A stretch of DNA of 64,000 nt, from positions 1 through 64,000 of the forward strand of contig JAJTGY010000006.1 of assembly GCA_021298015.1 (NCBI GenBank), in the 5' to 3' direction. Each line of letters starts with the position of its first letter. Position 1 is the stretch's first letter. A model generated the notes under the pieces. It searched no databases, was not told the origin of the DNA, and worked only from the letters and a program-made list of their open reading frames with translations. The stretch is from Flammeovirgaceae bacterium (GTDB taxonomy: Bacteria > Bacteroidota > Bacteroidia > Cytophagales > Cyclobacteriaceae). Shown here one piece after another: positions 8,663 to 17,831 of the stretch. The position numbers and the translations under genes are program-made.

Positions 8663-10063
8663 ATGAACTACAATGTCATCGTTATCGGCTCTGGCCCCGG
8701 AGGTTACGTGGCGGCCATCCGTTGCGCACAACTGGGTCTGAAGACAGCCATTGTGGAAAAGTACAATACACTCGGTGGCACTTGCCTTAACGTGGGTTGC
8801 ATACCCTCAAAGGCAATGCTCGATTCGTCCGAGCACTTTCACAATGCTGCGCACACCTTCAAGGAGCATGGAATTGATATTTCGGAGCCAAAAGCTAACC
8901 TGCCGCAAATGATCAAACGCAAGGCGGGCGTAGTGAAGGCGAATGTCGATGGTATCGCTTTTCTGATGAAGAAAAACAAAATTGACGTGCACACCGGGGT
9001 TGGCTCGTTTGTCGACAAAAACACCATCCAGGTTACCGCAGCCGATGGGAAATCCACGAAGCTGACAGGTGAGAAGATCATCATTGCCACCGGATCAAAG
9101 CCTACGCCACTGCCGTTTGCTGCGTTTGACAAAAAACGAATCATATCCAGTACCGAGGCTCTGGAACTCCAGGAGATTCCCAAACACCTGATCGTGGTCG
9201 GAGGTGGTGTAATCGGAATGGAGCTAGGCTCGGTGTATGCCCGCATTGGTTCAAAAGTTTCGGTGGTCGAGTACCTCGACAGTATCATTCCCACCATGGA
9301 TGGTACCATGGGCAAGGAACTGCAGAAAGCGACCAAGAAATTGGGGATGGATTTTTACCTCGGCCACAAAGTGGTGTCTGTTGAGAACAAGGGTAAGGAG
9401 GTCGTATTGAAAGCCGAACCCAAAAATGGGGGAGCCGCAATCGAATTGAAGGGCGACTACTGCCTGGTGAGCATCGGGCGCAGACCTTATACCGATGGGC
9501 TCGGTCTGGACAAGGTGGGTATCGAACTCGACAAAGGACGCATTCCGGTGGATGACCACTTGAAGACTAAGGTGGATAACATTTACGCCATTGGTGATGT
9601 CGTGCGCGGGGCCATGCTGGCGCACAAGGCCGAGGAGGAGGGTGTCATGGTGGCTGAGCAACTGGCTGGTCAAAAACCGCATATTAACTATTTGTTGATA
9701 CCGGGAGTGGTATACACCTGGCCTGAGGTAGCCAGCGTTGGCTACACCGAGGAGCAACTAAAAGAACAGGGACGCGCCTACAAAACCGGCAGCTTTCCCT
9801 ACAAGGCGCTGGGCCGTGCCCGGGCCTCTATGGATTTGGATGGATTGGTAAAAATATTGGCCGATAAGACCACGGATGAAATATTGGGCGTTCACATTAT
9901 CGGTGCGCGTGCTGCGGATATGATTGCGGCAGGTGTGGTGGCCATGGAATACCGCGCTTCGGCCGAGGATGTTGCCCGGATGAGTCATGCTCACCCCACC
10001 TATATGGAAGCCGTCAAAGAAGCGTGCCTTGCGGCAACTGCTAACCGGCCGCTTCACATGTAG
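8663..10063 (+). CDS. lpdA: Dihydrolipoyl dehydrogenase (E3)
   Basis: 466 residues, the usual size. The N-terminal FAD-binding motif is VIGSGPGGYVAAI. The redox-active disulfide is C41/C46 in GGTCLNVGCIPSKAML. The NAD-binding motif is VVGGGVIGMELGSV. The C-terminal dimer interface contains SHAHPTYMEAVKEA with the catalytic His and Glu. It reoxidises dihydrolipoamide on E2 of the 2-oxoglutarate (and probably pyruvate) dehydrogenase complexes and makes NADH. It would normally follow sucB directly. Here it starts 2 nt after the inserted ATPase/Toprim module, so its expression probably depends on read-through across that module. Confidence 0.97.
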   Translation: MNYNVIVIGSGPGGYVAAIRCAQLGLKTAIVEKYNTLGGTCLNVGCIPSKAMLDSSEHFHNAAHTFKEHGIDISEPKANLPQMIKRKAGVVKANVDGIAFLMKKNKIDVHTGVGSFVDKNTIQVTAADGKSTKLTGEKIIIATGSKPTPLPFAAFDKKRIISSTEALELQEIPKHLIVVGGGVIGMELGSVYARIGSKVSVVEYLDSIIPTMDGTMGKELQKATKKLGMDFYLGHKVVSVENKGKEVVLKAEPKNGGAAIELKGDYCLVSIGRRPYTDGLGLDKVGIELDKGRIPVDDHLKTKVDNIYAIGDVVRGAMLAHKAEEEGVMVAEQLAGQKPHINYLLIPGVVYTWPEVASVGYTEEQLKEQGRAYKTGSFPYKALGRARASMDLDGLVKILADKTTDEILGVHIIGARAADMIAAGVVAMEYRASAEDVARMSHAHPTYMEAVKEACLAATANRPLHM

Positions 10064-10081
10064 CGTGGAGTTTTCTTCTGC

Positions 10082-11260
10082 CTATTTGGTTAGTCGCCAA
10101 ATCAGTGTAGACCGAATCAGGAGTGCGCACGTTACAGGCAGGAGGAAAATGTTGAGTTCTTGTATCCTGCTGGACCAAAAGAGAAGCGTTGATCCAAGTA
10201 GTATGACGCAAAAGAAAAAATAGCGGGCTGTAAAGGAGTGACGCTTCAGCAGCAAGTAAACACCAATCAAGTGTGAGGGCAAAGCCCACAGCAGATTGAA
10301 GTTATTGGCGGCATCGTGATGGTCGGTGAGGGTCCAGAGCATCAGCAGCAGCACACCGATAAGACCGGCAACGCCAAAGAGCAGCACATCCAGCCAGCGG
10401 CTTAGGTTTTGCCTGCGCCAGTCCCAAAGGGAAATCACCACCACAATGGCCAGCAGAGATCCAAAGGCAATCCACGGATGAACGAAGGCGATCCAGGCTT
10501 CGACAGGTTCTGGTTCAAAGATCACGACTCGTTCACGTGTAAGCGGTAGCCAGGCCGAATCCGATTTTACTTGCGTGTGCTGTACGAAGTAATCAATGTA
10601 ATCCGGCAAAAACATGTATTGCCAGGCTGTCATTTGACGGTCGATGGGCGCGCCCAGACAAATGTCGATGCCTAAATCTCCCCAGGGTAGCGGACCAAGA
10701 TATTCATCGGTCTTTTGGCGGAAGGAGTGTTGGGGTTCAAAGGAGGAACTATCCCATTTCACGTCAGCGCCCAGTTGGCTTTGCAGTACGTCCCGAATGC
10801 GACTGGCACAGTTGTCGCGATAGTAATCGTAGCGATAGGTTCGGTTTTCTTTTTGCGCATTCCACACCAAAAAGTCGAATATCTTTTGTTTCTGAGCATA
10901 CGTGAGCTGAAGTACCTGCTCGTGGATAAAGCGCTCGGCCCGCCTGTATGAATTTTCAAAGTCAGCAAAATCATAAGCTGCGAGCATATAGAAGTTGCGG
11001 CCGCGCGCGAAGTTTAGGTAGAAATTCGGCTGATCGAAATCAAACACCCCGTAGTTAAACGCATAGTCGAATCCGAGTTGGGGATCGCGCACCCGGATGG
11101 CGCTGTGGCCAAACGCTGAATAGAGCTCGTTGACATCAGGTCCACAGGTGATCACGGATATTTCGGCAGCTTCTGATAGCCGATAGGTTTGTGCCTTGGC
11201 TGCCGGGCTACTGATCAGGATGAGGAGTGCCCCGATCAACCAAACGATAATTCTTTTCAC
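10082..11260 (-). CDS. DUF4105 (Lnb N-terminal domain) membrane protein
   Basis: About 392 residues from a GTG start at 11258-11260, chosen because it begins a clean signal sequence (KRIIVWLIGALLILISS... AKAQ) and avoids overlap with the divergent gene. The periplasmic domain has FGHSAIRV and YYRDNCASRIRD, the conserved His and Cys of DUF4105. That domain has been linked to lipoprotein N-acylation by Lnb in Bacteroides. The C-terminal third holds several membrane helices (ISLWDW... GVAGLIGVLLLMLW... FFFCVILLGSTLLFW). It is convergent with lpdA and divergent from the radical SAM gene. Family membership is clear. A lipoprotein acyltransferase role is by analogy. Confidence 0.8.
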   Translation of the reverse strand: MKRIIVWLIGALLILISSPAAKAQTYRLSEAAEISVITCGPDVNELYSAFGHSAIRVRDPQLGFDYAFNYGVFDFDQPNFYLNFARGRNFYMLAAYDFADFENSYRRAERFIHEQVLQLTYAQKQKIFDFLVWNAQKENRTYRYDYYRDNCASRIRDVLQSQLGADVKWDSSSFEPQHSFRQKTDEYLGPLPWGDLGIDICLGAPIDRQMTAWQYMFLPDYIDYFVQHTQVKSDSAWLPLTRERVVIFEPEPVEAWIAFVHPWIAFGSLLAIVVVISLWDWRRQNLSRWLDVLLFGVAGLIGVLLLMLWTLTDHHDAANNFNLLWALPSHLIGVYLLLKRHSFTARYFFFCVILLGSTLLFWSSRIQELNIFLLPVTCALLIRSTLIWRLTK

Positions 11261-11292
11261 GTTCGAAAGATAAACAATCGCGGGGTAAGCGG

Positions 11293-11300
11293 TAATTTTG
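11293..11300 (+). promoter_or_regulatory. -7 promoter box of the radical SAM gene
   Basis: TAATTTTG matches TAnnTTTG exactly and ends 6 nt before the ATG at 11307, so the transcript may begin at or next to the start codon. No good -33 TTTG is found 19 nt upstream, which lowers confidence. Confidence 0.4.
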
Positions 11301-11306
11301 AACAAT

Positions 11307-12326
11307 ATGACAGCCTGGCGCGACAGTCTCCAATTTTTGCGAAAGACAACCCCACTGCGCGTGATCAACGCGGGGCAGATTTGGAGCAGTTACCAACGCT
11401 CGCGTTGGAGGCAGGCGCCCCTTTTATCCGGTCTGCCGATTTCCATCGCTTTCGAGCCCACCACATCATGTAATCTGCGTTGCCCCGAATGCCCCAGTGG
11501 TTTGCGTTCGTTCACCCGACCCACGGGCATGTTGCAGGAGGATTTGTTTCAACGTGTGATTGATGAGCTGGCACCCACGTTGAGTTATCTCACGTTCTAT
11601 TTTCAGGGCGAACCCTATCTGCATCCCCGGTTTCTGGAGATGGTGGCTTATGCTTCGCAGCGTGGCATCTATACCGCAACCTCAACCAACGCCCATTACC
11701 TGACCGAAAAGAATGCTGAGGTCACGGTGCGGTCCGGTCTCGACCGCCTGATCATTTCGATTGACGGCACCTCACAAGAGACCTATCAGGCTTACCGCAT
11801 TGGCGGTAACCTCGAGAAAGTAGTAGAAGGCACGCGCACCATGCTCAACGTTAGAAAGGAGCTGGGTTCGTCCACACCGCATATCATTTTTCAGTTTCTG
11901 GTGGTTAAACCCAACGAACATGAAATTCCGGAGGTGCACCGACTGGCACGCCAACTGGGTGTGGATGAAGTAAAATTGAAAACTGCACAGATCTACGATT
12001 ATCAAAACGGCTCTCCGCTCATTCCCGTTCAGGACAAGTACTCCCGCTACCGGCTGCAGCCGGATGGAACCTACGCGATCAAAAATAAATTTGACAACCA
12101 TTGCTGGAAGATGTGGCACAGTTGTGTGATCACCTGGGATGGCAAAGTGGTGCCGTGTTGTTTCGACAAAGACGCCCATTTTGTCCTGGGCGATGTCACC
12201 CAGCGAAGTTTTAAGGAGATTTGGCAGGGCGAAGATTATCAGAATTTCCGGGCTTCCTTATTGCGCTCGCGAAGCGAAATTGAAATGTGCTGGAATTGTA
12301 CCGAGGGTACCCGGGTGTGGGCCTAA
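11307..12326 (+). CDS. Radical SAM/SPASM domain protein
   Basis: 339 residues from the ATG at 11307. An upstream TTG is possible but lies inside the -7 promoter box. The radical SAM cluster is CNLRCPEC (C55, C59, C62). The core barrel includes TFYFQGEPYLHP and LIISIDGTSQETY. The C-terminal SPASM region has several cysteines (HSCVITWDGKVVPCCFD, and CWNC near the end) for auxiliary iron-sulfur clusters. Such enzymes mature peptides or act in cofactor or sugar-related chemistry. No precursor peptide gene was found nearby, so the substrate is unknown. It is divergent from the DUF4105 gene with overlapping promoter regions. Confidence 0.88.
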   Translation: MTAWRDSLQFLRKTTPLRVINAGQIWSSYQRSRWRQAPLLSGLPISIAFEPTTSCNLRCPECPSGLRSFTRPTGMLQEDLFQRVIDELAPTLSYLTFYFQGEPYLHPRFLEMVAYASQRGIYTATSTNAHYLTEKNAEVTVRSGLDRLIISIDGTSQETYQAYRIGGNLEKVVEGTRTMLNVRKELGSSTPHIIFQFLVVKPNEHEIPEVHRLARQLGVDEVKLKTAQIYDYQNGSPLIPVQDKYSRYRLQPDGTYAIKNKFDNHCWKMWHSCVITWDGKVVPCCFDKDAHFVLGDVTQRSFKEIWQGEDYQNFRASLLRSRSEIEMCWNCTEGTRVWA

Positions 12327-12671
12327 ACTCAGAATCTTTACACCTTTTCCAAACGGTCGGAGGCAGCCGCGCACTTTCCGCATCCGGACTGGCATTGGCT
12401 TCGGTGCTGAAAACTTCGCCACGCCAGCCGGGTAAGATACCCCAGCGCGCAAGCGAATACGAGAATGATTAAAATGTTCTGCAGCACGCCTCAAAGGTAC
12501 AATTTCGAAGACGAATTTGAATGTCCGGTTGCGGACGGTATCGGATGAAACCGGACAGCCAAAGCCCAACCACGGGGCCTTTTTTGAGGTGGAGCCGCTT
12601 TGGCATGTTATTGGCCTGTGTTGCCGTTCATAAAACAAACGGTGCCGCGATTGCATCTACAGACATTCAAA
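12327..12671. other. Non-coding or decayed stretch
   Basis: About 345 bp after the radical SAM gene with no convincing gene. Frames on both strands are short or of unlikely composition. An inverted repeat GTCCGGTT (12523-12530) / AACCGGAC (12549-12556) with an 18-nt loop is the only structure I noted. It could be remnant sequence, since the next small frame looks like the tail of a larger protein. Confidence 0.5.
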
Positions 12672-12839
12672 ATGGATGGTGGAAGACGCTGGTACATTAC
12701 ACGAAATACGGTTTGGGTAACCGAACTCACACTTGATGATGTGAGGCCCTTACCAGAGGACTCGAATGATTTTGATACGCGAAAGGTGCCATTCGATAAA
12801 GCGTTTTGGGAGTCGTATCTACCGGTTGAACGAAAATGA
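12672..12839 (+). CDS. Possible 55-residue protein or C-terminal remnant
   Basis: The frame from ATG 12672 ends at 12839 and its TGA overlaps the ATG of the VOC gene (ATGA), a hint of translational coupling. The sequence has an ordinary protein-like composition: WYITRNTVWVTELTLDDVRP, then VPFDKAFWESYLP. The ending resembles the C-termini of large carboxypeptidase-like-domain proteins of Bacteroidota that finish in a phrase like DEAFWENYN, so this may be a decayed tail. Low confidence either way. Confidence 0.35.
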   Translation: MDGGRRWYITRNTVWVTELTLDDVRPLPEDSNDFDTRKVPFDKAFWESYLPVERK

Positions 12840-13234
12840 ATCATATGCATCTGGCCCACATCTCACTTCTTGTTGATGACTATGACAAAGCCATCCGCTT
12901 TTACGTGGAGAAGCTAGGCTTCAAACTTCTTGAAGATACGGTATTGTCGCCCGCCAAGCGATGGGTGATCGTGCAGCCGCCCGGTGGCGGATGTTCCCTG
13001 CTGCTCGCTAACGCGGCCAATGCCGAGCAGGTAAGCCGCGTGGGCAACCAAACCGGTGGCCGTGTTTTCCTTTTTCTACATACGGATGATTTTCAACGCG
13101 ATTATGGTCGGTTGGTCGCCAACGGAGTCAAGTTTGTACGACCGCCCCGTGCGGAGGCATATGGCACCGTGGCGGTTTTTGAAGATATCTACGGCAACTG
13201 GTGGGATCTGGTGGAGCCGATCTCCCGGAGTTAA
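12836..13234 (+). CDS. VOC (glyoxalase/bleomycin-resistance) family protein
   Basis: 132 residues with the two-module VOC fold. It opens HLAHISLLVDDYDKAIRFYVEKLGF and closes AVFEDIYGNWWDLVEP, where the Glu in the last motif is a typical metal ligand. VOC proteins use a divalent metal for isomerisation, dioxygenation or antibiotic binding, and sequence alone does not decide among these. It is convergent with clpB, 12 nt away. A CCCGGA/TCCGGG inverted repeat spans the junction (13224-13240) but lacks a T-run. Confidence 0.85.
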   Translation: MNHMHLAHISLLVDDYDKAIRFYVEKLGFKLLEDTVLSPAKRWVIVQPPGGGCSLLLANAANAEQVSRVGNQTGGRVFLFLHTDDFQRDYGRLVANGVKFVRPPRAEAYGTVAVFEDIYGNWWDLVEPISRS

Positions 13235-13246
13235 TCCGGGCTACTC

Positions 13247-15868
13247 TTACAACTCCACGATCTCCGTTGGGCTGATATTCTCAAACACAAAATCGGTCTC
13301 GTTTTTCAAATCGATGTAAATCACCGCGTCTTTCGATACCTGACCGCCCAGTATTTGCTTCGACAATTCGTTCAGTAGCTCGCGCTGCAACACACGTTTG
13401 AGCGGTCGCGCACCATACTGGGGATCGTAACCCAGTTTGGCCAGTCGCTCGCGTGCGGCCTCGCTGATTTCCACTTTGATGCCATTTTCGTCCAATCGCT
13501 TGCGCACATCTTCCACCTGAATGTCCACAATCTTTCGAATGTCACTCTTGTTAAGCGGGCGGAACATGATGATCTCGTCAATGCGGTTGATAAATTCCGG
13601 TCGCACACTTTTCTTCAGCATGTCCAACACCTGTACTTTCGTGTCTTCCAACACCTCAAAATAGTTGGTCTCGGTCATCCGCTCGAAATTCTCCTGAATT
13701 ACCGTTGATCCGATATTGGTTGTCATGATGATGATGGTGTTCTTGAAGTTGGCCACACGACCTTTGTTATCCGTGAGCCGCCCGTCATCGAGTACTTGCA
13801 ACAGAATGTTGAATACATCCGGATGCGCTTTTTCAATTTCATCCAGCAAAATCACCGAGTAGGGTTTTCTGCGGATGGCTTCCGTCAACTGTCCGCCTTC
13901 ATCGTAGCCCACGTAGCCGGGAGGCGCTCCAATCAAACGACTGACGGAGTGGCGCTCCTGATACTCACTCATGTCGATGCGCACCATGTTGTGCTCATCA
14001 TTAAAAAGATATTCGGCCAGTGCTTTACTCAGTTCGGTTTTGCCTACGCCCGTGGTGCCCATGAAAATGAATGAGCCGATGGGCCTGCGCGGGTCCTGTA
14101 ACCCGGCCCGGCTCCTGCGCACGGCATCACTCAGGGCACGAATCGCTTCTTCCTGGCCGGCCACACGCCTGGCGAGCTCCTGTTCAAGAGAAAGCAATTT
14201 CTCACGCTCGCTCTGTAACATCTTGGCTACCGGTATGCCGGTCCACTTGGCTACTACTTCGGCAATATCCTCGCTATCCACTTCTTCTTTTAATAACGAG
14301 TGGCCGCTTTGCAACTGCTTCATTTCCTCCTGAGCCTGCTTCAGTTTCTTCTCGGCCTCGGTAATTTTTCCGTACCGGATTTCGGCCACCCGGCCATAGT
14401 CGCCCGCCTTTTCGGCCTGGTCGGCTTCAAATTTCAGACGATCAATGTTTTCCTTTTCTTTTTGAATCCCGGCCACAATCGCTTTCTCACTCTCCCACTT
14501 CGCCTTCAGACTATTCCGCTGTTCGGAGAGTTCCGCGATTTCTTTCGTAAGCACGGCTTCTTTGTCTTTGTCTTTCTCTCTGCGAATCGCTTCGCGTTCA
14601 ATCTCCAGTTGCATGATCTTGCGGTTCAGCTCATCGAGTTCTTCAGGTACGGAGTCCATCTCAAGACGCAACTTGGACGCGGCTTCGTCCATCAGGTCGA
14701 TGGCTTTATCCGGCAAGAAGCGATCGGAAATGTATCGGCTCGACAATTCAACCGAGGCAATCACGGCATCATCTTTAATTCGTACACCGTGGTGAAGTTC
14801 GTATTTGTCTTTAATCCCCCGTAAAATGGAGATCGAGTCTTCCACGGAAGGCTCATCGACCATTACGGCCTGGAAACGTCTTTCGAGTGCCTTATCTTTT
14901 TCGATGTACTTCTGATACTCCTTCAACGTGGTAGCGCCAATGGCATGCAGTTCACCCCGGGCAAGTGCTGGCTTTAGCAGGTTGGCGGCATCCATCGCAC
15001 CTTCGCCTCCACCACCTGCCCCAATCAGGGTGTGGATTTCATCAATGAAAAGAATGATTTGACCGTTGGAGTCGGTTACTTCCTTAATCACGGCCTTCAG
15101 GCGCTCCTCAAATTCGCCTTTGTACTTGGCTCCGGCTACCAGCAAACCCATGTCGAGTGATACCAGAATTTTGTTTCTCAGGTTTTCCGGTACATCGCCA
15201 TTGACAATGCGTTGTGCCATGCCTTCCACAATGGCCGTTTTGCCTACACCGGGTTCGCCCAGCAGAATGGGATTGTTCTTGGTTCTGCGCGACAAAATCT
15301 GGAGTACGCGCCTGATTTCTTCATCGCGCCCGATTACCGGGTCAATTTTACCCTGTTTCGCCAGGTCATTCAGGTTTTTGGAGTACCGTTCCAGCGATTT
15401 GTACTTCGCTTCAGCATCTTGGTCGGTAACACGGGCTCCGCCCCGAAGCTCCTGAATCGCTTTGAGCAAGGTACCGCGCGAAACACCACTGTCTTTCAGC
15501 AACTGGCCCGCCTTGTCTTTCGATTGCGCCAGGGCCAGCAGGAGGTGTTCAATGGAAATGAATTCATCTTTGAGTTCACGCAGTTCTTTTTCCGCTTGTT
15601 GCAGCACGGAGTTCGTGGCCGCAGACAGGTAGGGTTGCTGACCGGAAACCCGGGCATAGCTCTGAACCAAATCCTCCAGTTTGGCCGATAGCACGGACTC
15701 GTTTACACCACTTTTTTTCAGCAGGTATCCCGAAACGCTTTCGTCCGTATCCAGAATTGCCTTTAGCAAATGACCCGGCTCAATTGCCTGCTGCTGTAAA
15801 CTTGTGGTAATTTCTGCTGACTTTTGCAGAGCCTCTTGCGACTTAATGGTGAATTTTTCGATGTTCAT
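13247..15868 (-). CDS. clpB: ATP-dependent chaperone ClpB (disaggregase)
   Basis: 873 residues, full length for ClpB. It has an N-terminal Clp repeat domain, a first AAA+ module with Walker A GEPGVGKT near residue 200, a long coiled-coil middle domain (about 400-525, rich in Glu/Lys), a second AAA+ module with GTTGVGKT near 600, and a C-terminal D2-small domain. With DnaK it extracts proteins from aggregates after heat stress in the cytoplasm. It lacks ClpC/ClpA-type ClpP-binding features. The 82 bp before its start on the minus strand contain only an imperfect promoter-like TAATTTG. Confidence 0.96.
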   Translation of the reverse strand: MNIEKFTIKSQEALQKSAEITTSLQQQAIEPGHLLKAILDTDESVSGYLLKKSGVNESVLSAKLEDLVQSYARVSGQQPYLSAATNSVLQQAEKELRELKDEFISIEHLLLALAQSKDKAGQLLKDSGVSRGTLLKAIQELRGGARVTDQDAEAKYKSLERYSKNLNDLAKQGKIDPVIGRDEEIRRVLQILSRRTKNNPILLGEPGVGKTAIVEGMAQRIVNGDVPENLRNKILVSLDMGLLVAGAKYKGEFEERLKAVIKEVTDSNGQIILFIDEIHTLIGAGGGGEGAMDAANLLKPALARGELHAIGATTLKEYQKYIEKDKALERRFQAVMVDEPSVEDSISILRGIKDKYELHHGVRIKDDAVIASVELSSRYISDRFLPDKAIDLMDEAASKLRLEMDSVPEELDELNRKIMQLEIEREAIRREKDKDKEAVLTKEIAELSEQRNSLKAKWESEKAIVAGIQKEKENIDRLKFEADQAEKAGDYGRVAEIRYGKITEAEKKLKQAQEEMKQLQSGHSLLKEEVDSEDIAEVVAKWTGIPVAKMLQSEREKLLSLEQELARRVAGQEEAIRALSDAVRRSRAGLQDPRRPIGSFIFMGTTGVGKTELSKALAEYLFNDEHNMVRIDMSEYQERHSVSRLIGAPPGYVGYDEGGQLTEAIRRKPYSVILLDEIEKAHPDVFNILLQVLDDGRLTDNKGRVANFKNTIIIMTTNIGSTVIQENFERMTETNYFEVLEDTKVQVLDMLKKSVRPEFINRIDEIIMFRPLNKSDIRKIVDIQVEDVRKRLDENGIKVEISEAARERLAKLGYDPQYGARPLKRVLQRELLNELSKQILGGQVSKDAVIYIDLKNETDFVFENISPTEIVEL

Positions 15869-15995
15869 AAAGGTGTTCCCCCGGGTCGGGGTACCTCAAA
15901 TTAGACTCCACGTGTATTCTTCCATTATTTTATGAAATATTGTCATTATCTTGTTTGCCCTAGCTGATGTTTTGCGTCATTTTGACTTATTGAGT

Positions 15996-17831
15996 ATGCC
16001 AAAGAAATCCCGTTCAACCGGCCTGTTCCCCAAAGCGCTGTTAATTGAGGTGGCGTGGGAAGTTTGCAATCAGGTGGGCGGTATTTATACCGTGATCCGT
16101 TCCAAAGCGCCTGCTATGACCGATCGCGCCAATGGCCCGTTTTGCATGGTGGGGCCGTTTTTGAATAAGAACATACTCGCGGAACTTGAACCGTTGGATG
16201 ATTCGCAGGATGTGTTCGGGCAGGCCGCTGCGGTACTGCGCAAGCGCGGCTACGATGTGCAATATGCCGAGTGGCTCATTACGGGTAAACCCCGTGTGGT
16301 ACTGCTTAATCCGAATGCCATTGAAGACAAAGCCCTTGAAGTAGTCAAGTACCTGTTGTGGAAAAATCATGGCGTTAATTCAGACACCGCATCGCCTCTC
16401 ATCAACCAGGTCATTGGCTTTAGCTACCTCACCAAGCTATTTATCGATGAAGTTGTTAAGCTGCGGGGCGACCAGCCCATTATTGCGCACTTCCACGAAT
16501 GGATGGCGGCACTCCCCATTCTTGATATCAGGCGCGACAACCTGCCGGTGAAGACCGTGTTTACCACGCATGCCACCCAGCTGGGACGTCATCTTGCGAT
16601 TAACTCGCCTTTTTTCTACGCTCACCTGCCTTTTTTTAATCACCAGGATGAGTCCAAGAAATTCGGGGTGGTAACCGAGGAGGCGATCGAATTCCGGGCC
16701 GCACAAATGTGCGATGTGATGACCACCGTAAGTGAAGTTACGGCACGCGAGTGCAAACACCTGCTCAAGCGCAAACCCGATGCCATTGTGCCCAATGGCC
16801 TCAACATCCAACGCTTTGAGGCGTTGCATGAGTTTCAAAACCTGCACGTGCAACACAAAGAAGATATCCATCAATTTGTGATGGGGCATTTTTTCCAGAG
16901 CTACACCTTCGATCTTGATAAGACGATCTATTTATTTACGTCCGGACGTTTTGAATACAAGAACAAGGGATTTGACCTGACGCTGGAAGCCTTATGGCAT
17001 TTGAACGAACGGCTGAAACGTGAGAAGGCGGATGTGACCGTGGTTATGTTTTTTGTAACCAAGCGGGATTACTATAGTATAAAGCCCGAAGCCCTGCAGT
17101 CGCGCGCCATGATGGAGGAAATCCGGCAGACCTGTGAAGCCATCCAGCAGCAGGTGGGCAAAGAGCTTTTCTATGCCTCCACCACGCGAAAAGACAATCG
17201 CTTGCCCGAACTCAATGAGTTTGTGGGTGATTATTGGAAACTGCGCTACCGCAGAACCATTCAGAGTTGGAAAACCAACAAATTGCCATTGGTGGTTACG
17301 CATAAACTGAAAGAAGAAGATCATGATGAAATCCTGAGTTTCCTCGTGCGCAGAAATCTCATGAACCGGGCCGAAGATAAAGTGAAAATTGTCTACCACC
17401 CCGACTTCATTACGTCCACCAGCCCGTTGTTTGGTATGGACTATAGCCAGTTTGTGAGAGGTTGCCACTTGGGAATTTTCCCGAGTTATTATGAGCCCTG
17501 GGGTTACACCCCGCTGGAGTGCCTGGCCAGCGGGGTGCCGGCCGTCACCAGCGACCTCAGTGGTTTTGGCGACTACCTGCTGAAGAATTTCCCGGACCAC
17601 GAGAAGCATGGCATGTACGTGGTAGAACGTGGCAAGCGAACGTTTGACTGGAGTGCGCGGCAACTGGCGGGCTACCTGTACCAGTTCTTAATGCAGACCC
17701 GCAGAGAACGTATTATGCAGCGCAACAATGTGGAGAGCTACTCGGAAGCCTTCGACTGGCAGAATCTCATTCGCCACTATGCAGAAGCGTACCAACTCAC
17801 GACCGAGGCGCCCGGACTGGCCGGTGCTTAA
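15996..17831 (+). CDS. Glycogen synthase, GT3 (eukaryote-like GYS) family
   Basis: 611 residues from the ATG at 15996. An upstream in-frame ATG at 15951 adds residues that do not fit the family. Near the N-terminus EVAWEVCNQVGGIYTVIRSKA is the GT3 signature, and FTTHATQLGRHLA and SYYEPWGYTPLECLASGVP are later conserved blocks with the catalytic Glu. GT3 enzymes extend glycogen from UDP-glucose (in yeast and animals). Members also occur in Bacteroidota, where GlgA-type GT5 enzymes would be the textbook choice. The allosteric arginine-rich C-terminal tail of eukaryotic enzymes is absent. No other glycogen genes are adjacent. Confidence 0.88.
   Translation: MPKKSRSTGLFPKALLIEVAWEVCNQVGGIYTVIRSKAPAMTDRANGPFCMVGPFLNKNILAELEPLDDSQDVFGQAAAVLRKRGYDVQYAEWLITGKPRVVLLNPNAIEDKALEVVKYLLWKNHGVNSDTASPLINQVIGFSYLTKLFIDEVVKLRGDQPIIAHFHEWMAALPILDIRRDNLPVKTVFTTHATQLGRHLAINSPFFYAHLPFFNHQDESKKFGVVTEEAIEFRAAQMCDVMTTVSEVTARECKHLLKRKPDAIVPNGLNIQRFEALHEFQNLHVQHKEDIHQFVMGHFFQSYTFDLDKTIYLFTSGRFEYKNKGFDLTLEALWHLNERLKREKADVTVVMFFVTKRDYYSIKPEALQSRAMMEEIRQTCEAIQQQVGKELFYASTTRKDNRLPELNEFVGDYWKLRYRRTIQSWKTNKLPLVVTHKLKEEDHDEILSFLVRRNLMNRAEDKVKIVYHPDFITSTSPLFGMDYSQFVRGCHLGIFPSYYEPWGYTPLECLASGVPAVTSDLSGFGDYLLKNFPDHEKHGMYVVERGKRTFDWSARQLAGYLYQFLMQTRRERIMQRNNVESYSEAFDWQNLIRHYAEAYQLTTEAPGLAGA

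Noticed and set aside
12523-12556. GTCCGGTT/AACCGGAC inverted repeat as a terminator for the radical SAM gene
   Set aside because: It is nearly 200 nt past the stop, has an 18-nt loop and no T-run.
13224-13240. CCCGGA/TCCGGG hairpin as a bidirectional terminator between the VOC gene and clpB
   Set aside because: The stem is only 6 bp and there is no T-rich tail on either strand.
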